A program made the translations under genes and the position numbers. Shown here one piece after another: positions 1 to 12,800 of a stretch of 64,000 nucleotides of DNA. Origin of the DNA: Buxus sempervirens (Eukaryota; Streptophyta; Magnoliopsida; Buxales; Buxaceae). The notes beneath the pieces are model-generated. The model saw only the letters and a program-made list of their open reading frames with translations. It searched no databases and was not told the origin of the DNA. Numbering within the stretch: position 1 is the first letter of the stretch; every line of letters starts with the position of its first letter. The stretch is from positions 41,426,602 to 41,490,601 of the forward strand of contig OX387185.1 of NCBI GenBank assembly GCA_947561395.2, read 5' to 3'.

Positions 1-1617
1 AATAATGTGTCCCGTATTAGTGGAAGAGTTGTCAGTGTGACCTATATCAAGAGATTCCCTTTCACGTTGACGTTTTGACCACCACCAGGGAACTGAATCT
101 GTCAAGAAAGACCAGAAGTCCTTTTTCCCACACATATTTTGGAACTCCGTCAAGAACATTTTAGCTTTTAATTTCCACAGTTTTTTAAGCATGCTGCGGT
201 CTTTTACAGTGTGTTTTTTTTTTTCAGGTGTCAAAAAATATTTATTCCACCATTATTGCTTCTTGTGAGCCTACGGCTCATAATTCCATTTCTTGTTTTG
301 ATGTTAGAAAGTATGTTTATTTGATAGTTTCATTTTAATATTTGTCAATAATTGGAATTTGGTGACTTGCAAGTGGACGAGGGAGACAAAGTTTCCACAT
401 GCTGTCTGGGCTGCTGGTCGTGGTCTTATTGCCCTTCTTCTGCCGAACTTCGATGTTGTTGATAACATATGGCTAGAGCTATTTTCTTGGGAGGTGACGC
501 CGAGCAGAATAGCGATTACTTTGTAGGCTAGTTTGAACAGACGATTTAACAGGGAATAACACAATTTGTTTGCTCTAAAAACGCATAGAGACATTTCTAA
601 GATTTAATTGAATTCTATAAAATCAAGTTATCTCAAAACAGTCCACAAGTCCGACCATATAGCCAAAAACTCATCCGAAATAAAAAAATAGCAACAAGGC
701 CTTAAAAGGAAGTACAGAATAAAATAAGCATTCTGCAAAAAATTTGGCCCAAATCGGGTTTAAAATGACCTCCTAATTGACAATCCAAGACTTACCAAAA
801 ATAGCAAAAATTAACTAAAATTGGTAATTCGAAGGGGTAAACAGCAGAATTTAAGGGCGTAAACGATGCCCACTGAGCAGAGCTGGGTGTCCACGGCGTG
901 CGCACCGAAGAGAGCTTTCCGAATTGAGGTCATATGCGCAATTCTGATAACCGTAGCCAAAGTTATGGCCAAAAGACTAAAAACGCATTCGAAACCGCCC
1001 TAATTCGGAAAATATCACCGTCACTTCCTGGCTTTGCGCTGGTCCATCAACTCATGGTATCTCAGCGCTGTCAACATGCAATCAGAGAGCTCAACATCCT
1101 CTGTCTCGGACTCCCCTGAATCAGGAGGTTAGTATTTGAATTGCTTGCACTTGCTCTAATCATTCCTTTCCCGTGATATATTTACTGTATAGTCATCCAT
1201 CATTGAAATGTTGCTGCTTCATTGTACTTATGATTGAACATTTAAATTCCAATATCAGCTTCAGTAGCTTAAATTTATGAAAGCATTTTGAAAGTTGAAA
1301 CATATAAAATCAGTGTACAAAGATTCTGGAAATATTAAAATCATGTGGAAGTACTTGGAAACTTTGGAGTTGTTTTAGATGCAAAAGTAAACTTAAAATT
1401 GATGATGAGCATATTAGACAACCACTAAAACTGGATGATAAATGAAATAATATAATTTGGAGGTACATGGAATGGTAGAATAACTTAGAGGGAAACAGTA
1501 TATAAATGTAAACATATGTCGACATATAAGAAGCATATAAAAACTTAAAAGAGTGTGTTTGGTTACACAGACCCTGTTTGAAAGCAAGAGACAATGAACT
1601 TTCAATTAAAATTTTTA
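1..1617. other. Intergenic, no gene recognised
   Basis: AT-rich sequence. The short open frames near 304-594, 934-1119 and 1310-1605 show no recognisable protein family and no convincing codon structure. I see no RNA gene or repeat boundary here. Confidence 0.5.
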
Positions 1618-1790
1618 TGTTTGGTTCGTAGGAAAATGTATGCCCATCGGAAAGTAATTTTCCAAAGGAGTCCCATTTTTTTCACTAAAGGGCTCTCAAC
1701 ATTTTCTTCTCAAAATGAAGGGAAAACAAAGGCAAGGTAAGGAAAATATTCTTTTACTTTCCTTTTCACTGTTTTCCACCTGACCAAACA
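1618..1790. mobile_element. Small MITE-like element with TGTTTGGT ends
   Basis: The 173-bp segment begins TGTTTGGTTCG and ends CTGACCAAACA, which are imperfect inverted ends, and has TA on both sides. Similar sequence (a GGAAAATGTA block, then an AAAGAGCTCTCAA-type block, then TTTCC-rich sequence) recurs around 45885-46110, so this is a dispersed family. It has no coding capacity. The superfamily is uncertain. Confidence 0.5.
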
Positions 1791-2389
1791 TAGACAAAAG
1801 GAATGCCTTTTAAACATGGCATGTTGCAAAAAGAGCCTCCAATGACACGATAGAAGGGGAAAAAATATTCATTCACCCCCACCCACCCCACCCCCCAATG
1901 CCACAGTACTTGTTAGTGACATTAATGGCATGACAACAATATATATGTATATATATATAAATATTGAAGTACTGTATTAAATCAAGAAAGGTGCTAGAAA
2001 ATTAATTACACATGTAAGACCAGGAGATAATTGAATATTCCTGCAATATGTTTGGATGTTTCTACTGACGGGAAGGTCCAGGATATGCTTAAAGTAGAAA
2101 ATTAATTCCATTGTAGTTATCTTGAGAGTCACATGTCTGTGAAGGGCAGGAGTATTATATAATAGTCAATACTTCTTTGTGCAGGGAATTGGATGTACAA
2201 AAATTACTAAGGCGAAGAGTGAAGGTTTGTGTATGGAAATGTAGAAACAAGATCTTATCTTGAAAAGAAACTTGTTTTTTTGCTTTGGTTCATATATTTC
2301 AGCCCAATTGGTCCTTCCATTTGGGGAAGAGAATTTTCTCTCCTCATCAGGACTCAAGCAGGCGCAGGAGGTAGGTATTATCTTGCAAA

Positions 2390-2777
2390 CACTACCAAAA
2401 AACCAATTTTCACCGGCGGTAGCATACGACCGGTAAAAACATAATTACCACCGGTAATACTTTTACTAGCGGTAAGGGCTCCCGCCCCAAAAAACGCTAT
2501 CGCTAAAGGTAATAGTGGCGGTAGATGGAGCTACCGCCGCCATTGTTCCGTTTTTAGCGGCGGAAAGCTACCGCCGCTAAAAATATTTTCATTTAAGTCC
2601 TTTTAGCTTTTACCAACTGTAATAACCGTCGGTAAATATGATTTAAAAAAAATAAAAATGTCTTTTACCGGCGATAATTACCGCCGCTAAAAGTCATTTA
2701 AAAAAAAAAAAAAACCCTGCTGGCAGTTGCCGAACGGCAGCATGCAAACAGAGATAGAGAGAGAGGGAAAGAGAGAA

Positions 2778-2810
<33 letters not shown>

Positions 2811-4162
2811 AAGAGAAAGAGAGAGAGAAAGAGAGAGGGAAAGAGAGATAGAGAGAGAGAAAAGGAGAGAGAGTGAGACCTTGGAAGCTATTCTCTTTGC
2901 CAAGAACTTGAAGAAATCTATAGAGAGAGAAAGACCAAAGTGTTAGTGAGAGAGTAAAGTTGCAAATAGAAAATTCGAATGAAAGAAGAGAGTAAAGTTG
3001 CAAAGAGAGAAAAATGTTAGTAAGAGAGTAAAAGAAAACGTACCTTTAGTTGCAAAAAGAAAGAAGAGACAAGTTGAAGAAGGACTCGGCTAGTATATGT
3101 AGACGAGACTTTTACCGGCGGTAGCTTACTGCCGCTAAAAGTCTTTCGCGCTTTTACTTTCGGAAGTAAGTGGGAAATTTCTACTTTCGCTTTTACTGGC
3201 GGTAAATTACCCTTAGGGATCGTGTCGAGATGCTCTTTCTGCTGGTATGAAATTGAGCAGCTAATTCGGAGTTTTGTAGAAAGCCGATTTATGCTTTTCT
3301 CAGATTTAACCAGTCCATAACTTCTTCATTCGGACTCTGATTTGAGCAAACTCAGTGTCGTTAGAACCGTATCAGAATCCTCTTTTCAATGGTATGAAGT
3401 TTAGTGGTCAATTTGCACCTGGTCAAAAAGTCAACTTTTTAACCCTTTCAAGTTTGACTTTTTCAATTAGGGTTTTATTCTTTCATTTTTCGAGGTGCAA
3501 AAATGAGGTGTTGACACGCGCTTTTACTTTTAGCGGCAGTAGCTTACCGCCCCTAAAAGTCTAAGTCAAAATTCAATACATTGGGCGCGTGGGAAAATTC
3601 CCGCTTTCCCTTTTACCGGTGGTAATTTACCGCCCCTAAAAATCAAGTTTTCTTTATTGATTTTTTCATCTAAACATTTTTTCCTTACTAAAATAGTTGT
3701 TTTTAAAAAAAAACAAAGGATATCTTTACCGGTGGTTTAACCGCCGGTAAAAAGTGCTTTATCTGATTTTTACTGGCGGTTTTTGAAACCGCTGGTAAAA
3801 ATTTGCTTTTTTTTCCTAGAAATTACCTAAAGCACAAATTATTTTTATTTTTCTACTTTTTACCGGCGGTAGAGACTTTACCGCAGGTAAAAGTGTTGTT
3901 AGCGACGGCTCTTACCGTGGGAAAATATGTTCACACCAACTTTTTACAGCCGGTAAAAACCCAAATGCCGGCGGGATCTACCACCGCTAAAGGCTATTTC
4001 GCGTGGAAAAATTCCTGCTATAGGTTTTTCGGGCAAAAAAAAAATGATATGATAACTTTTAGGGGCGGAAATATAATTTACCGCCAGTAAAAGCCATTTT
4101 AGCGGCGGAATATCCTTACCGCCGGTAAAAGGCCGCCATCTATTCCCCTTCATTTTGTAGTG
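2390..4162. mobile_element. Non-autonomous CACTA transposon
   Basis: The element starts CACTACCAAAAAACC and ends CATTTTGTAGTG, the inverted CACTA terminus of En/Spm-type elements, and is flanked on both sides by the 3-bp duplication AAA (2387-2389 and 4163-4165). The ends are packed with sub-terminal repeats of the form TTTTACCGGCGGT and ACCGCCGGTAAAA in both orientations, as expected for transposase binding sites. At 1773 bp with no transposase frame, it must be mobilised in trans. The interior holds a GA-rich simple repeat (about 2746-2945). Confidence 0.9.
2746..2945. repeat. GA-rich microsatellite inside the CACTA element
   Basis: About 200 bp of imperfect (GA)n broken by GGGAAA and GAAA units. 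It creates spurious Ser/Leu-rich open frames on the minus strand that should not be taken as genes. Confidence 0.9.
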
Positions 4163-4346
4163 AAAGTTGCACTTTCTCATTTCTGAAGCTGGATCTGACA
4201 TTTTTGTCCACTTTATACCAAGAGCACCGTAAATATGCAGTCTTAATGTGATAAACAAAATCTTATTTATGACAGATAGCAACAAGAATGGTCATTCAAT
4301 ATGGACGGGGACCTGACGATAGTCCTACAATTTACTTTTCTGGAAA

Positions 4347-4606
4347 TGCGGTAATTAATTTTATTCGTATCCAACAGTTTATTCTAAATGCTTGATTAGA
4401 ACTGTTATATTCTGTTGCAATGATTCCACAAGGATATATCAGTTCAGAATGATATCTGTTAAGGAATATTCATGAATTGCGGTAATTAATTTTCTTGCAA
4501 TCCAGCAATTTATTCTGTTTGAGAAGAATTGTTATCTTCTGTTTCAATCATTCCCTATTATATCAGTTCAGAATGATATCTATTGAGGAATACTCATGAA
4601 TCTTAC
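4347..4606. repeat. Degenerate 130-bp tandem duplication
   Basis: Two diverged copies begin at about 4347 and 4477 with TGCGGTAATTAATTTT and end with a shared GAATGATATCT...GAATA(T/C)TCATGAAT block. They are non-coding. Confidence 0.75.
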
Positions 4607-5081
4607 TCCAGCTGGCAGATTTATATGGCTCCTTTCTTCCTTTTTTATATCTTAATTTTATCATCGAACTTGTTCCTGTTCTTTCAAAATATATAGTTAC
4701 TGGACTTTGCTAAGAAAGACACCATTTATTTAACATGCAGCATTCGACATCTCCAGTTAAGAAGACCGTAAATTTTCCAATTGATATGAGCATGCTTCTT
4801 TTCCAATTTTCTGTTGTCAGGACAAGAAGAAAATGACTGCCACTGAAAGTGTCTCACATTTATTTATCACACTAAATTCTATAAGATCCACTGGGTGCTA
4901 TAGAAAAGGTTGAGTGACATCATTCGAATAAAGGAACTATTGTGAGAGAGTGTGCCTACTAAAGATTCTACTTAGAACACCTGGTGCGCGCATTTAAGGG
5001 CTGTCCATTGAAAAGCTTCTTATTTGGAAAATAGCTTATTAAAGGATGCATCCTGTACTGTATATCCAATGCAAACTTTCA

Positions 5082-5243
5082 AAAGTAAGGAATAGCCTCC
5101 ACTGTTCTAGTTTCACTGTCAATTTGAAGTAGTGAAGAAAGGAACCCAAAAAAAATGTGTTTGTCAACTTGAGGACTCACATCCCTGAAAAGCCACTTCA
5201 AATTGACAGTGAAACTAGAACAGTGGAGGCTATTCCTTACTTT
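5082..5243. repeat. Perfect 49-bp inverted repeat (foldback)
   Basis: The left arm 5082-5130 is the exact reverse complement of the right arm 5195-5243 (49 of 49 positions by eye), with a 64-nt spacer. The arms include CCTCCACTGTTCTAG and its complement. I see no target-site duplication and no known transposon terminus. A transcript from either strand would form a long hairpin suitable for small-RNA processing, but no expression evidence is available. The short open frame across it (5079-5267, minus) is an accident of the palindrome. Confidence 0.95.
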
Positions 5244-5768
5244 AGTCTTGCACATTAATTTGTGCAATTAAGGATGGACAGGAAACAATTTCAATCCTGA
5301 CAAGAAATGACATTGGTTACGTTCCTTGCACTTTATAATCAATGTCATTCATGCAAAATTATTCAAATCTGGGTCAGCTTGAGAGGGCTGGGAATGATAC
5401 AATGCTTTTATTTGAGTACATGATATTAACTCAAGAAAGGGAAGATAAACATAAGAGATCTCAAGGATATAAAAAATGGAGATTATAAAGGCAAGGCATC
5501 TTTTTGATGAGATTTATTAGGATATTTGGATTTAGGATGCTTATTGAGCTTCTATATTTATCAATTTAAACACTAAAAGTGTCTCCTAATAATCATACTA
5601 AATAATACAAAAAAATTATGTTTCTCTCCAAATTTCACATTAAGGAATTTTGCACAAGCTCTGTATGCATGTAATATATAATTATATGTACTCACACACA
5701 TGTAGATGTGTCCTTTACTTACACTAACAAAATTTCAAAAGTAATCAAACAACAATGCTTAATTTCTG
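5244..5768. other. 3' flank of the receptor kinase gene
   Basis: AT-rich DNA downstream of the minus-strand receptor kinase stop codon. It likely contains the 3' UTR in its last part. No other feature is seen. Confidence 0.4.
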
Positions 5769-8700
5769 CTAAGTTGTAACTTTGTGGAAAAACCCAAATG
5801 ATAGCTCTTGAGAGACGCTTTGCATGGTTGGACGAGACTTTGGAGTAACATGTAGGCATGCAATTGCCAAATTAATGACGTAAACAACTTTGTCTGCCAT
5901 GTCTCGTGTAGGAGGCGAAAGTCGTTCGTCCAACATATCCTTCAGTATAACATCGTCCATACTCAATGGCGGTAATGAAGAAGTTGCAGCTAAAGAGGTT
6001 ATGGTGGAGATCAATTCACCTGGGTGCCTTCCCTTCATCACTTCTAGAGTTAAAACACCAAAACTATACACATCGCATTTTTCAGTCACCCGCATCGTGT
6101 AAGCAAGCTCTGCACAAAATGAAAAGCTTTATCATAAAATTTAACCCACCATGAGTGTTCATTGGAGAAACCAATAGATTACCTGGTGCGATATATCCAT
6201 ACGTGCCTGCATGCATAGTCCAGCTAGATGAATCAAGCTTCAAAAGTCTAGCAGTGCCAAAATCAGAGACGTGAGCCTCATACTCTAAATCCAACAGAAC
6301 ATTTTTGCTTGATATGTCTCGATGAATAATCGGAGGTTGACAATCATGGTGCATGTAAGCCAAAGCATTGGCCACACCTTTGATGACGTTCGTCCTTTTA
6401 TCCCAATCGAACTCTCTGGCTTCTTCTGCAATGCTCAACATATTGGTGAGACTTCCTCTTTCAAGATACTCAAGAACCAAAAACGAATGTCGTGCATGAG
6501 AACAGAAGCCAAAGAACTTCACAATGTTGCGATGGCGTATTTCTTTCAATGCTCCCACTTCATTTTGGAAAACCTTCTCATGCGCTATCCCTTCATCCTC
6601 GAATGGAGGAAGTTTCTTCACAGCTACAATTTGACCTGATTGCAAATTTGCTCTATAAACAATTCCATGTCGTCCGCCTCCAATGCAATACAAGCTGTTG
6701 AAGTCCTCCGTAGCTTCAATGATGTCTTCATATGTTATTTTGTGCAATAGATCTTGCTTTTGCATCTTTACTCTTCCTTTCTCCGCCCTTTTCATTCTCT
6801 GGTAACAAATGACGGATACTCCAACAAATGCTAAGATGAGAAAGAGTGTTCCCAGAGAACATACAATCATAATAAGGACTTTCTGGCCCTTTTTGGCATT
6901 AGCTGTTGTGGAAGGGTTACAAGGGGGCAACCCTTTTATTGTCCCACACAACCCTTTGTTCCCTTGGAGTTCTATTGTAGCATTATTTGGAAATACTTTG
7001 ATTGAAGGAACGGACCCCTCTAACTCATTGTAGGATAAATCAATCCATGATAAGCTTAGCATGTCAGAAAAAGCCATTGGAATGTGACCAGAAAGGTTAT
7101 TGTGGGAGAGGTTCAATATCTCCAGGCTCTGCAGATTGCCAATTTGTGACGGTATTACTCCAGTGAGTAAGTTCTGACTAAGATCTAGCAAGTACTGCAG
7201 ATGAATGAGCTTTCCAATATGAATCGGAATGAGTCCGCTGAATCTATTTTTGCTTAAATTCAGTGAATAAAGTCTGTAGCAGTCTCCTAATTGATCTGGT
7301 ATTGATCCATCCAATTTGTTTGCTGATAGGTCAAGCTCATTAAGGCTGGACAATGTTGCAATTTCTAAGGGTAAGTTGCCAGAAAGTTGGTTATCATCCA
7401 TTCTCAGAATCAACAAAGAATTCAACCTCCCCAATTCCTTTGGAATTTGACCAACCAAATCATTTGAAGAAAGGTTGAGTTTTTGCAATTTGGTTGCATT
7501 CCCAAGCTCAGGTGGTATCCTTCCTGTGAGATTGTTTGCAGCCATGTTTAAGTATGTCAAACGTGGGCACTCTCCCCAAGTAGGAGAGATTTCACCATAA
7601 AATTCATTGTGGCTTAGATCAATAAAGCTCAGATTTGGGTATGCACCAAAGCCTTCGGAGATGTTTCCACCAAATTGGTTTCCCTCAAGACGAACTCTTA
7701 TTAAGCTTGTGCAGTTTCTCAAGCTTCTTGGGACAGGACCTGTGAAATGGTTGTTTTGTACAGTAAGATTTTGAAGTGACCCACCAAGGCATATGTTGTC
7801 CGGTAGAGGGCCGTTGAACTCATTTTCACCAAGTGCTAATTTAACCAAATTTGTCAGGTTGCCTAGTTCCTGAGGAAGGGAACCAGAGAGTTGATTACTA
7901 CTAAGATATAGAATGGTAAGGTCACTCAAATTGCCCAGAGAAGGAGGAATAACGCCGCTGAAGTTATCGAAGCCTAAGTCCAAGTTACTAAGAGATTTCA
8001 AGTTGCCGATTTCTACAGGAATAGAACCAGAGAGTGAGTTGTCACCGAGGTATAAAATGGTAAGCTCTTTCAAGTTCTCAAATGAGGAAGGGATGGAACC
8101 AGTCAGCTGGTTAGAATACAAGGATAGATTAGTAAGCTTTGTTAGATTTCCAATTTCTGAAGGAATCTGACCAGAAAGGTGATTGCGACTGATGAATAGA
8201 ATACCCAAGTTGCTCAAATTGCCTAGAGAAGCAGGAATAACACCACTGAAGGTATTAACGGATAAATCTAGCTCAAGAAGAGATTTCAAATTGCCGATTT
8301 CTACAGGAATAGAACCAGAGAGTGAGTTGTTACCAAGGTTTAAAAAGGTAAGCTCTTTCAAGTTCTCAAATGAGGAAGGGATGGAACCAATCAACTGGTT
8401 AAAAGACAAGCATAGATTACTAAGCTTTGTTAGATTTCCAATTTCTGGAGGAATTTGACCGGAAAGGCAATTGCCACATAGGTACAGAATACCCAAGTTG
8501 CTTAAATTGCCCAAAGAAGCAGGAATAACGTTGCTGATGTTGTTCGTGTCCAAGGAAAGATCTTTAAGAAGTTCCAGGTTCCCTAACTCTTGAGGAATTG
8601 AGCCATTCATCTGATTATTGCGAAGACGTAAGACTTTAAGGCTTCTTAACATACCAATTTCTGATGGGATTTTTCCAGATAGCATATTCCCTTGCAAATC

Positions 8701-9174
8701 AAGATAGATGAGCTTGGAGAGATTACTGATTTGAGTTGGTATGGTCCCGTAGAGTGCGTTGAAACTGATTTCAACATAGGCAAGGTTGGGGAAAGATGAG
8801 AAGCTGAAGTTATGCAGCATACCTTGCACGCCTGTACTTGTTAAATTTAATCTGACGATGCTTCCCACCTGGTTGCAAGAAACTCCAAACCAAAGACATG
8901 GGCTACTTTTCAGGGGAGAAGACGAATTGCTACTAGGAAGAGAAGTCCAGGAAGTGAGAGCCTGGGTTTGGATGAGGCTAGCTTTCCATTTGAGGAGAGC
9001 ATTCGCTTCTGCAGTTGGAGAAGGACTAGGGGACGCAAAAACAAAATAAGGAGAACAAAACAACACAACCGTAAAGAGTAGACAGGGAAGGGCGATTGAT
9101 TTCCCGAATGCAGATGAATATCCCATTGCTTCAGTTTCTCTAGTGCTGCTAATAGTTTGCGTTCTAAGTTTCAT
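5769..9174 (-). CDS. LRR receptor-like serine/threonine kinase (MIK2-like)
   Basis: Two exons, 9174-6183 and 6109-5769, with a 73-bp GT-AG intron (6182-6110). The joined protein is 1110 residues. The order is a signal peptide (a second Met at residue 17 may be the true start), an LRRNT-type cap with CLWFGVSC, about two dozen plant LRRs, a transmembrane helix near 766-791, and a kinase. The kinase has the glycine loop IGGGRHG (831-837), a VAVKK lysine, HRD (951-953), DFG (971-973) and, across the splice, [22 protein letters not shown]. All catalytic motifs are present, so it should be an active RD kinase at the plasma membrane. The sequence most resembles MIK2-type LRR-XII receptors, some of which sense peptides or cell-wall state; the ligand here is unknown. 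Residues about 224-319 and 320-415 are near-identical tandem copies. Confidence 0.93.
7930..8505 (-). repeat. 288-bp in-frame tandem duplication in the LRR region
   Basis: Two adjacent blocks (about 7930-8217 and 8218-8505) share long identical stretches offset by exactly 288 bp, for example the block starting TTCTACAGGA at 8011 and 8299. Each encodes 96 residues, four 24-residue LRRs. The reading frame is kept, so the receptor's ectodomain was lengthened by four repeats. Confidence 0.9.
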
Positions 9175-9400
9175 GTGAAGATGGTTGGGGTCTTACTATT
9201 ATATAAAAAAGTACAACCCTGTTGAGTGCCTTGGAGAGACGAAGATTGACTTGAGCCTTGCCTATTGTCAACGAAAGTCAAGGTCTTTGGTCTTCTCGTA
9301 ACTTATTGGCTTAGGAAACAATCAATCAACATCCATGGAAATAGTTTGACAATAATAATTGAGATAAAGCTTTGAATATAAATACATGATGCCACAGGAG
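9175..9400 (-). promoter_or_regulatory. Proximal promoter and 5' UTR of the receptor kinase
   Basis: On the minus strand a TATATAATA-type box lies near 9196-9205, about 20-30 bp upstream of the ATG at 9174, implying a short leader. The sequence farther upstream (GTCAAGGTCTTTGGTCTT, near 9277-9294) is similar to the promoter-like repeat at 13503-13858. Confidence 0.5.
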
Positions 9401-9795
9401 TGGCTTTCTATCATTTTGTGGACAAGTCATTGGGGGTGGACTTCACTTGGAAGTTGGAGTGAGAGAAAATACTAATTGAGGTAAGCTTTGAATATAGATA
9501 TAATTAAAAATAAATCTACCATTAAAAAAATGGGATTCAAGATTCTTTTTGGTGGAGAAAGACAAATAACGATCGCTTTAAAGTTAAATCAACCTGTGGA
9601 CGGGTCTACTTCAACAGATCTCCAATATTTTTATACCCAAAATGAATTATTTGACGTACAACAATAGTTTAATACCAAAAATACAAACAATCCAAATTAG
9701 TTTAAGGTTTTATACATTAAAATAGATCTTTTAATAGAAAAATTGATTTAATGCAACTTATATGGTGATTATTCTAGTGACCTTTACTCATATCA
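9400..9795. other. Intergenic, no feature recognised
   Basis: AT-rich sequence with no coding or repeat signal that I can support. Confidence 0.4.
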
Positions 9796-9826
9796 AGCTT
9801 GTGCAGTTTCTCAAGCTTCTTGGCAG
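9796..9826 (-). pseudogene. Relic fragment of a second LRR kinase gene
   Basis: About 28 bp around AAGCTTGTGCAGTTTCTC (9796-9823) are identical to coding sequence of the neighbouring kinase near 7702-7729 (an LRR encoding [10 protein letters not shown]), in the same orientation. The match stops where the hAT target duplication begins. With the kinase-like promoter at 13503-13858 on the other side of the transposon, I infer the remains of a deleted tandem paralogue. The fragment is short, so this is tentative. Confidence 0.5.
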
Positions 9827-12800
9827 CAAGGGCAGCTCAAAGGGGTAGGCCATCGCCTAAGGCCCCCAACTATGAAGGCCCCCCCACTAAGGCAAATTTT
9901 TACCAAATTTTTTTTGGGAAAAGTATGAAAAAGGGGTACTTTTTAAAAATATTTATAAAAACAATCCACTAAGATGCCGAATTGCAAAAAATGGCCACTT
10001 TTCTTTGATAATAAAAAAAATCCATCGAAATTAAATTACAAGATCACTTTTCAAAAATAATTAAATTTGAGGATCACTTTACTTGGGATACAAACACATT
10101 GTTCATGAGATGGGATACAAACTTTTTACATGGGACACAAGCACATTTTACATGAGATACAAGCGCATCATACGTGGACACAAGCGTGTTTTGGCTATAA
10201 TAAAATGGCGTTATTTTTAAAAACTGACCCCTTCAGGTAATTATTTTTTTAAAGTGGCCCTTTTTTTGCAATTCAGCATCTTAGTGGACTGTTTTTACAA
10301 ATATTTTAAAAAGTAACCCTTTTCATAATTTTCCCATTTTTTTGGTGGACCCCACCCTTTACTAAGGTTACCGCCTAAGGAGTAAAGCCCCCCATTGCTT
10401 TCTCTCTCTCATTTTTTTTATAGAAACCGATTATTTTCTCTCTAAATCGTTTTTAAAAAGGGAAAAGGGGGCTTAGGGTTTCTATCTTTTGTGAAAAACG
10501 AAAGACCCATCTTCTCATTCCTATCTTCGCTTCTTATTTGCTTCTGAAATCAAAGAAGGATATTGCTATTGAGTTTGCCTTTTGTGAGACATGGAAATGT
10601 CATCTAGGATGACTTCCGATATCGTCACGCGGGGATCGATAAAAATAAGAGTCCCCACCATCTAAGTTAAGGTGTGAATGGACACCAAAGGGTTCATAAA
10701 AGCCAAATAGAGCCAAAGTAGCTCTAATACAAGGAAAAATCCAGAGATCGGATAAGAAGAATTATTTATGAGCGGGGGAAGGTGTTAGGCACCCCCACTC
10801 ATCCGTCTAAGACGGTTGCCACATGCTTGCTTATGCTAAGGATTGTTTGCTAATAAAAAAAAAAGACAAATGATGCTTAAAAGTAAGCAAAATGTAAGTG
10901 ATTATTCCACATGAGTAGTCCAATGAGTTTAGACTCTCCTCATGGATATATCACTTTAGAACTTCATGAGTGAAGGAAAATCCAAGTAAAAATTTGAAGC
11001 AAAACCAATTCAAGGCAAATCTGGAAAAATCAGATTATGAGAACTTGAAAGCTTCGATTAACCATAATTCACTCAATTTAAATCCAAATCCAATGAAACC
11101 AAGGCCATTTGAAAACTGGTATATAGTAGAGTATACAGTAAAAAAATCAGCTCAATCCGATTTAAAACGAAAGAGAAATTCACATATGAAATCTGCTGTT
11201 ATAACTCGGAAGAAGTGGTGAGTAGGTATTTTCAAAGTCTTATTCGTGGAGTTTAGCTCAATAAAAATCCATGAAAATTTGCATGAAAGAAGTGTGTGGT
11301 GCCATCTTTCCAAAGAAATAAATCTCACACCAAACTCTATCCAGATGTGACTTGTGTGCTCTCTCGAACAGACCTAGAAGACCACAGATTAGCTCTGGAC
11401 CATGCCAGCGAGTACCTCTGGGTCAATCTATCACACAAGGCACAAAACAGATCAAAATCTGCTGAAACCAGTTGAAAATGAAAATAGACTTCTCAAGGAA
11501 AACTCAAAAACTGAAATCACTCGAAACGGATTAAAACTGAGCGAATGGTGCACCATCAAAACGGCAAGTTCAGCAATCTGGGCTGAACTGACTTACAGAA
11601 TTTGAACAGATGGTGTCAAAAATTGGCTTCATAAAAGTAAACGAAATTTTCCAGATATAAACTAGACATGCTCATCTATCACATGTCTTTGGAATCACTC
11701 AAAAATTCATCTGGAGGATGAAGTTATAAGCATTCTAAGACAGGCCACAGATGCTGCCCTGTTTTGAAGATTTTTTTGAAGAAAAAGCCAAACTAGTGCA
11801 TGTGTGCAAGTGAATTCGACAAAAACACTTGGAAATCAATAGAAACTATCTCATGAAGTTCTAAAATTCATTTTAAAGCCAATAACCTCAGATTTCCCGT
11901 ATTAAACATGGAAATCCAAGATCTAGCTTATTTGATGAAAATAGTGAAAAGTGTGTGAATAGGTGGAAATCCATTCTCTAGGAGAAGGCTGGAATCCATT
12001 GCTATTGAGAGCAAGGATTTACGCAATTTCTCCAGAAGCAAATGTAAAAACATCAGAAAAATCATCCATAGGCTCAAAATAACCAAATAGCATGCTCTTC
12101 ATCACTTATAGGTTCTAAGCCTAGAAGATCCATTCCTACTTCTTTTCCCAAGGCTCTCTCTTCACGTTTTACGGCTAGAGAGGATTCCCAGGTACTTTGG
12201 AAGAGGTTTGGTGTTGCAAAAATGCACACAAGGCCTTATACTACAGAAAGGTAGAAGATGAAAGTGCTGGAAATGTAAAGAGGAAGCTGGAAATGTAAAG
12301 AGAGCTTTACCATGGTAGCTTGAGCCTTAGTAGACAATCCAGCAGAGTTTCTCTTCTTCTTACAGAGCTTCTATGCTTCAAATTGCAAGCCATTTGCAAG
12401 AGGAGGACCCCTCTATTTATAGGCCAAGCCAAGGGTAGAAAGGTCCCAAGGGTAGGCCTAAAAACTCTTCTAGATTATTCCAATTCTCCCTAAAGGCTTG
12501 AATTGGAGTAATTTAGCAAGTTTCGGAGGGTGAAATAGGGAGTTCAAGTCCCTGAGAGAGAGGTAATATGCGTAAATAAGGCTCAGAGATCGAGCCATTT
12601 CACAAATCCCCGAAATAACCAAAACCGCATACACAATGCGGTTTCCACAAAACCGTCACTATATGCGCGGTTTATATGCAAATTCACCTCAACCGCACAT
12701 ACAGGGCGGTTCAAATTCAGTTACGCTCGCCATAATTGCTGTCGACGTGGCTCAACGGCCGAAGCTTCCGGAAGCCACGTGGCAGCTCACGCAACAAGCA

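Noticed and set aside
2694-3003. Ser/Leu-rich open frames on the minus strand
   Set aside because: They are produced by the (GA)n microsatellite inside the CACTA element.
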